Under the pieces are notes generated by a model, which did no database searches, was not told where the DNA came from, and saw only the letters and a list, made by a program, of their open reading frames with translations. Below are positions 60,956 through 64,000 of a DNA stretch of 64,000 nucleotides, piece by piece. The stretch's first letter is position 1, and each line of letters starts with the position of its first letter. Where the stretch lies: positions 682,001 to 746,000 of the forward strand of contig JBEVVG010000001.1 in assembly GCA_040507225.1 (NCBI GenBank). The letters run 5' to 3'. This DNA comes from Thiodiazotropha sp040507225. Lineage in GTDB: Bacteria > Pseudomonadota > Gammaproteobacteria > Chromatiales > Chromatiaceae. The translations under genes and the position numbers were made by a program.

Positions 60956-62168
60956 ATCCCGCTTGAGCCGACTGCAGTCGCAAAGCGGCAGCATGTCCCC
61001 AGCCATCGCCGCGAAAAACACCGGATTGAGAGACCGGCTTGAGAACCTGCACCGGCATCGACCGGTGTCCTCTTCACCCAAGTCCTTATTGGCGGCGGAG
61101 ACCGATCTCGCCAAAACCCTGAATGGCCGCCTGGTTTCAGAGGGATTGATACGCATCCGCAACCGAATTCCCGTTCCAGTCATCATGCAGCACTATGGAC
61201 TGGAGACCCTTGACCTGAATCCCCGGTTACCCGGGGAGCCCGGAACAGGTGATCGTTGCAATCGATACCTGGACACGGAGACTACCGGACTGTCAGGAGG
61301 GAGCGGCACGCTGAGCTTTCTCGTGGGATGCGCCTGGACCGAGGAGACTCAGATTGTACTCGAGCAATGGCTGATCACCCGGTTTTCCGGGGAACCCGGA
61401 CTGCTCAGTGCTTTGAGCCAATGCCTTGATCCGGAAATGGACCGGCTGGTCAGCTACAACGGTAAAAGCTTCGATCTGCCACTGCTCAGATCGCGCTTCC
61501 GGATGCATGCCCTGCCCTGGACTCTGGACGCAATCCCTCACCTCGACCTGTTGCACCCTGTCAGACGCCTGTTTGCGCGTCACTGGCCGGACTGCCGGCT
61601 GCTGACCCTGGAAAAGCGCCTGCTGAATTTTCACAGGCGCGGCGATCTTCCCGGTGCCGAGGCACCCGACGCCTGGTTCGATTTCATTCGTCAACTGTCT
61701 CAAGATCGCCTGGTTCGTACGGTGCGACATCATCGTGATGACATACTGTCACTGATCGTTGCCCACAGCCGCCTTGCACAGACAGTCATTGACGCACCAT
61801 CAGGAGAGATCGATGTCTTGGGGATCGCCCGATGGTTGATGGCAGAGGATCCTCGTAAGGCCTGCCAAGTGCTTCAAAGATCCTATGTCAGTCTGGATGA
61901 AGCAGGAAAACTCCTGCTGGCCCGGTTGTTAAAACGCAACGGGGAACACCAACAAGCCCGCAAGATATGGGAATCTCTGGCGGAGGAGAACTGCACCGAG
62001 GCCTTGGAACGACTGGCAAAATATCATGAGCATGTCACAAAGGCTGTAAACCAGGCCCATACTTACTGCCTCAAGTTACCTGAAGGGGTTGCCAAGCGGA
62101 AAAGAATCGCAAGGTTGGAAATGAAAATGCAGTCTGGTTCTTACGACCTGTTGACTGACAGAATATGA
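60945..62168 (+). CDS. mrfB: MrfB-like exonuclease (YprB, RNase H-like fold)
   Basis: A 407-residue protein with a DEDD-type RNase H-like exonuclease domain (YprB family): D110 and E112 in YLDTETTGLSGG, D177 in YNGKSFDLPLL, and HHRDDILSL (D265-D266) near 262. The N-terminal 80 residues are basic and variable. Residues from about 290 form a helical tail resembling TPR repeats. Bacillus MrfB is the nuclease partner of MrfA. Its start overlaps the mrfA stop by 11 bases, so the two are translationally coupled. The 3' end overlaps by 28 bases a weak ORF on the opposite strand. Confidence 0.92.
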   Translation: MNLKSRLSRLQSQSGSMSPAIAAKNTGLRDRLENLHRHRPVSSSPKSLLAAETDLAKTLNGRLVSEGLIRIRNRIPVPVIMQHYGLETLDLNPRLPGEPGTGDRCNRYLDTETTGLSGGSGTLSFLVGCAWTEETQIVLEQWLITRFSGEPGLLSALSQCLDPEMDRLVSYNGKSFDLPLLRSRFRMHALPWTLDAIPHLDLLHPVRRLFARHWPDCRLLTLEKRLLNFHRRGDLPGAEAPDAWFDFIRQLSQDRLVRTVRHHRDDILSLIVAHSRLAQTVIDAPSGEIDVLGIARWLMAEDPRKACQVLQRSYVSLDEAGKLLLARLLKRNGEHQQARKIWESLAEENCTEALERLAKYHEHVTKAVNQAHTYCLKLPEGVAKRKRIARLEMKMQSGSYDLLTDRI

Positions 62169-62368
62169 CCATGCTCGAACGAATTTGAGAATTTCATTAC
62201 AAGCCATCTGAAATCAAGGTTCTTGACCTTCCACTGACGTATCCAATCAATGCGATCCGAATCAGGAGGTATCACAGAGCGAAACCAGAGTTCCCGGGTG
62301 ATATGCAAGGCCACACGCGGAACCTGCGCTTCCTGCGCAGGTGTGATCAGTTCAGAGGTATCAGTCAA
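62141..62368 (-). CDS. Possible small protein after clpX2
   Basis: A 75-codon frame beginning with TTG that overlaps the clpX2 stop (TTGA). I do not recognise the product. Position in the same transcript as clpX2 and nifM is the only support; it overlaps the end of mrfB on the other strand, which argues some caution. Confidence 0.3.
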   Translation of the reverse strand: MTDTSELITPAQEAQVPRVALHITRELWFRSVIPPDSDRIDWIRQWKVKNLDFRWLVMKFSNSFEHGHILSVNRS

Positions 62369-63651
62369 GAGGAACTGTTTTGCATCAATCCGTGTTCTTT
62401 ATCCTGCTGAGCAGTTTCCAACCGGATATCGATTTTGGAGTGGTCCATTACCTGCAATTCATCGATCAGGCACTCCTTCGCACCCTCGATGGAAGGCATG
62501 TCGAACATCACCTTGCGCAACATCCCCTCCATGACCGCCCTCAGTCCCCGGGCTCCGGTACCCCGGGACATGGCCTGACGCGCAATCGCTGCCAGAGCTG
62601 GTTCGGTGAACTCCAGGTTGACGCCTTCGAAGTCAAAAAGTCTCTGGTATTGACGGGTCAGTGCGTTGCGCGGTTGTGTGAGGATACTGACCAGTGCCTG
62701 CTCATCAAGATCGTGCAGCGCGGTAATGACCGGAAAGCGCCCGACAAACTCCGGGATCAGACCGAAATGGCGCAGATCATCCGGTTGAACCTCTTCGAAG
62801 AACTTCAATTGATCGTAGGCTTTGGAGGTATCGCTCAGGTCGACATGAAATCCAATACCGCCTTTGTCCTTGTTCATGCGCTTTTCCAACAAGCATTCCA
62901 GACCGGCGAATGCGCCTCCGGCGATGAAAAGAATGTTACGGGTATTGAGCACCACATCACCGGGCTCCTTGCGACCCTTGGCATTGATTTTGACCTGGGT
63001 ACCTTCGACCAGTTTCAGCAGCGCCTGCTGCACACCTTCACCTGAGACATCCCGGGTCCCCTGTGACGATTCAGCGGTGCGCGCCAGTTTATCAATCTCA
63101 TCGATGTAAATAATGCCCCACTCAGCGAGTTCCCGGTTTCCGTCGGCGCTGTCGAGCAATCTGACTATGATACTTTCCACATCCTCGCCGACGTAGCCCG
63201 CCTGGGTCAAAGTGGTGGCATCGGCGATCACGAACGGCACACCTACGATTTTCGCCAGGGTACTGGCCAGCAGAGTCTTGCCGGTTCCCGAGGGCCCCAG
63301 CAGGAGGATGTTCGACTTCTCGATCTCCACATCGGCTTCGTTGGCGGTCATGTGCAGATCCTTGCCTTCCATGTTCAACCGCTTGTAATGGTTGTACACC
63401 GCGACCGCAAGGGTTTCCTTGGCCAGTTCCTGACCAATTACATAGCGATCAAGCTCATCCTTCAGTTGTTTGGGCTTCAGCATGTTTTGAAAAGGCTTGA
63501 TCGCGGTACGGCGACGGCCCCAGCTGGCAACGACCTGTGAAGCCAGGCGGACGCATTCTTCGCAGATATGACCGTCGATACCGGCGATCAGGGGGTTGTC
63601 CGGCCCTTGCTCTTCAGCACAGAATGAGCAGTGTTTCTTATGATCGCTCAA
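62365..63651 (-). CDS. clpX: ClpX-like ATPase, nif-associated copy
   Basis: A 428-residue ClpX, the AAA+ unfoldase of the ClpXP protease. The N-terminal zinc finger has C8-x2-C11 and C31-x2-C34. Walker A is LLGPSGTGKTLLAS, Walker B IIYIDEIDKLAR, pore loop GYVGEDVES, and VEFVGRFPVI-like sensor segments follow (LIPEFVGRFPVITAL). A later RGTGARGLRAVMEGMLRKVMFD matches the ClpX C-terminus. A second clpX next to nifM is known from Azotobacter, so it is likely the nif-linked copy. A 17-base gap separates it from nifM. The housekeeping clpX is expected elsewhere. Its IGF loop, needed for ClpP docking, was not clearly identified. Confidence 0.9.
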   Translation of the reverse strand: MSDHKKHCSFCAEEQGPDNPLIAGIDGHICEECVRLASQVVASWGRRRTAIKPFQNMLKPKQLKDELDRYVIGQELAKETLAVAVYNHYKRLNMEGKDLHMTANEADVEIEKSNILLLGPSGTGKTLLASTLAKIVGVPFVIADATTLTQAGYVGEDVESIIVRLLDSADGNRELAEWGIIYIDEIDKLARTAESSQGTRDVSGEGVQQALLKLVEGTQVKINAKGRKEPGDVVLNTRNILFIAGGAFAGLECLLEKRMNKDKGGIGFHVDLSDTSKAYDQLKFFEEVQPDDLRHFGLIPEFVGRFPVITALHDLDEQALVSILTQPRNALTRQYQRLFDFEGVNLEFTEPALAAIARQAMSRGTGARGLRAVMEGMLRKVMFDMPSIEGAKECLIDELQVMDHSKIDIRLETAQQDKEHGLMQNSSS

Positions 63652-63668
63652 TGTTCGCTTCCTCCCGA

Positions 63669-64000
63669 TCAGCCTTGCTGCACTTTTTGCAGGCTCGTGA
63701 GCCAGGACTTTTGACAGTTGCGGCGTTGGCGCTCCTGGAGAATTTCAAGAATCTTGTCGCGTGCCTTTGAAAGAGGAACCCGTTTCGCGGATTTGATCTT
63801 CTCGCAGTAAAGGATGTGAAAACCCATATCGGATTCAATGATCGGGCTGATTTCACCCGCCTGCATTTTGAAAAGGGCGCTGTCGAGGGATTCGTAGAGC
63901 TGTCCGCGGGCGACTTCCCCCAACTTGCCCCCCTCCATCGCGCTCGGGCACTCTGAATAACGCTTGGCGAACTGATCGAACCGATTCACCCGCCCGCCGA
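63669..64000 (-). CDS. nifM: NifM-like parvulin peptidyl-prolyl isomerase (3' part, runs off right edge)
   Basis: The last 110 or so residues of a PpiC-type parvulin: SAMEGGKLGEVARGQLYESLDSALFKMQAGEISPIIESDMGFHILYCEKI, followed by a basic tail. The order nifM-clpX suggests NifM, the isomerase that assists maturation of the nitrogenase iron protein NifH. The upstream portion lies outside the window. The frame is open to base 64000. Without the N-terminus the assignment to NifM rather than another parvulin rests on position. Confidence 0.82.
   Translation of the reverse strand, partial: GGRVNRFDQFAKRYSECPSAMEGGKLGEVARGQLYESLDSALFKMQAGEISPIIESDMGFHILYCEKIKSAKRVPLSKARDKILEILQERQRRNCQKSWLTSLQKVQQG

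Noticed and set aside
1..64000. tRNA, rRNA, CRISPR arrays, riboswitches and prophage
   Set aside because: I looked for these on both strands and saw none that I could support.

Overview
The window reads as chromosome of a free-living or symbiotic gammaproteobacterium of moderate-to-high GC. The right edge carries a nif-type tail (a nifM-like parvulin followed by a second clpX, the order known from Azotobacter). Elsewhere there are RpfF/RpfC-type DSF signalling genes, several c-di-GMP enzymes and a SulP transporter. A nitrogen-fixing, possibly sulfur-oxidising lineage such as the Sedimenticola/Thiodiazotropha group would fit, but that assignment is inference from gene content. No rRNA, tRNA, CRISPR array, prophage or intact insertion sequence was seen.

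Layout. 1-6.6 kb: the 5' part of a class I glutamine amidotransferase, a phospholipase D fused to a VTT membrane domain, transaldolase, an endonuclease/exonuclease/phosphatase-family protein, an exported rhodanese with a clear terminator, and a TauE/SafE permease. 6.6-17.3 kb: a large PAS/GAF/GGDEF/EAL protein, an Lhr-type helicase, a RibD-C-type reductase and a DUF1566 gene interrupted by one in-frame TGA. 17.3-23.8 kb: acyl-CoA metabolism, with a Pat-type acyl-CoA synthetase/acetyltransferase facing an AMP-forming acyl-CoA synthetase, an acyl carrier protein, a CoA-binding protein and an ArsJ-type GAPDH without arsJ. 24.3-28.1 kb: divergent rpfF and rpfC. 28.4-29.5 kb: an Xre/Res toxin-antitoxin pair with a two-repeat operator candidate. 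29.9-42.2 kb: binding proteins, DUF502, pyruvate kinase, a GH13 phosphorylase-like enzyme, DUF2852, a TetR regulator, a double-OmpA protein, an outer-membrane barrel and SulP. 42.4-50.9 kb: a probable minus-strand run of gamma-glutamylcyclotransferase-like protein, metallo-beta-lactamase-like protein, a 1.7k-residue pseudokinase/ATPase/GAF/GGDEF protein and a glycine-rich repeat protein. 51.1-57.5 kb: a eukaryote-type DNase II, a phospholipase C-type phosphoesterase with an N-terminal repeat domain, a FIST sensor protein and a Ycf46-like AAA ATPase. 57.9-62.2 kb: lexA, divergent from a helicase-exonuclease pair matching Bacillus MrfA/MrfB. 62.1-64 kb: clpX2 and the 3' part of nifM.

The most notable system is lexA-mrfA-mrfB (57868-62168). 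A LexA-type repressor and the two-gene MrfAB DNA-repair module are transcribed apart from a 70-bp gap that holds a perfect inverted repeat and a GAAC-N7-GAAC element. This suggests MrfAB excision repair under direct SOS control. Other points of interest are the bacterial DNase II, the pseudokinase-diguanylate cyclase, the DSF pair, the Xre/Res operator, the TGG-to-TGA break in the DUF1566 gene, and the uncharacterised beta-repeat protein at 42.4-44.1 kb.
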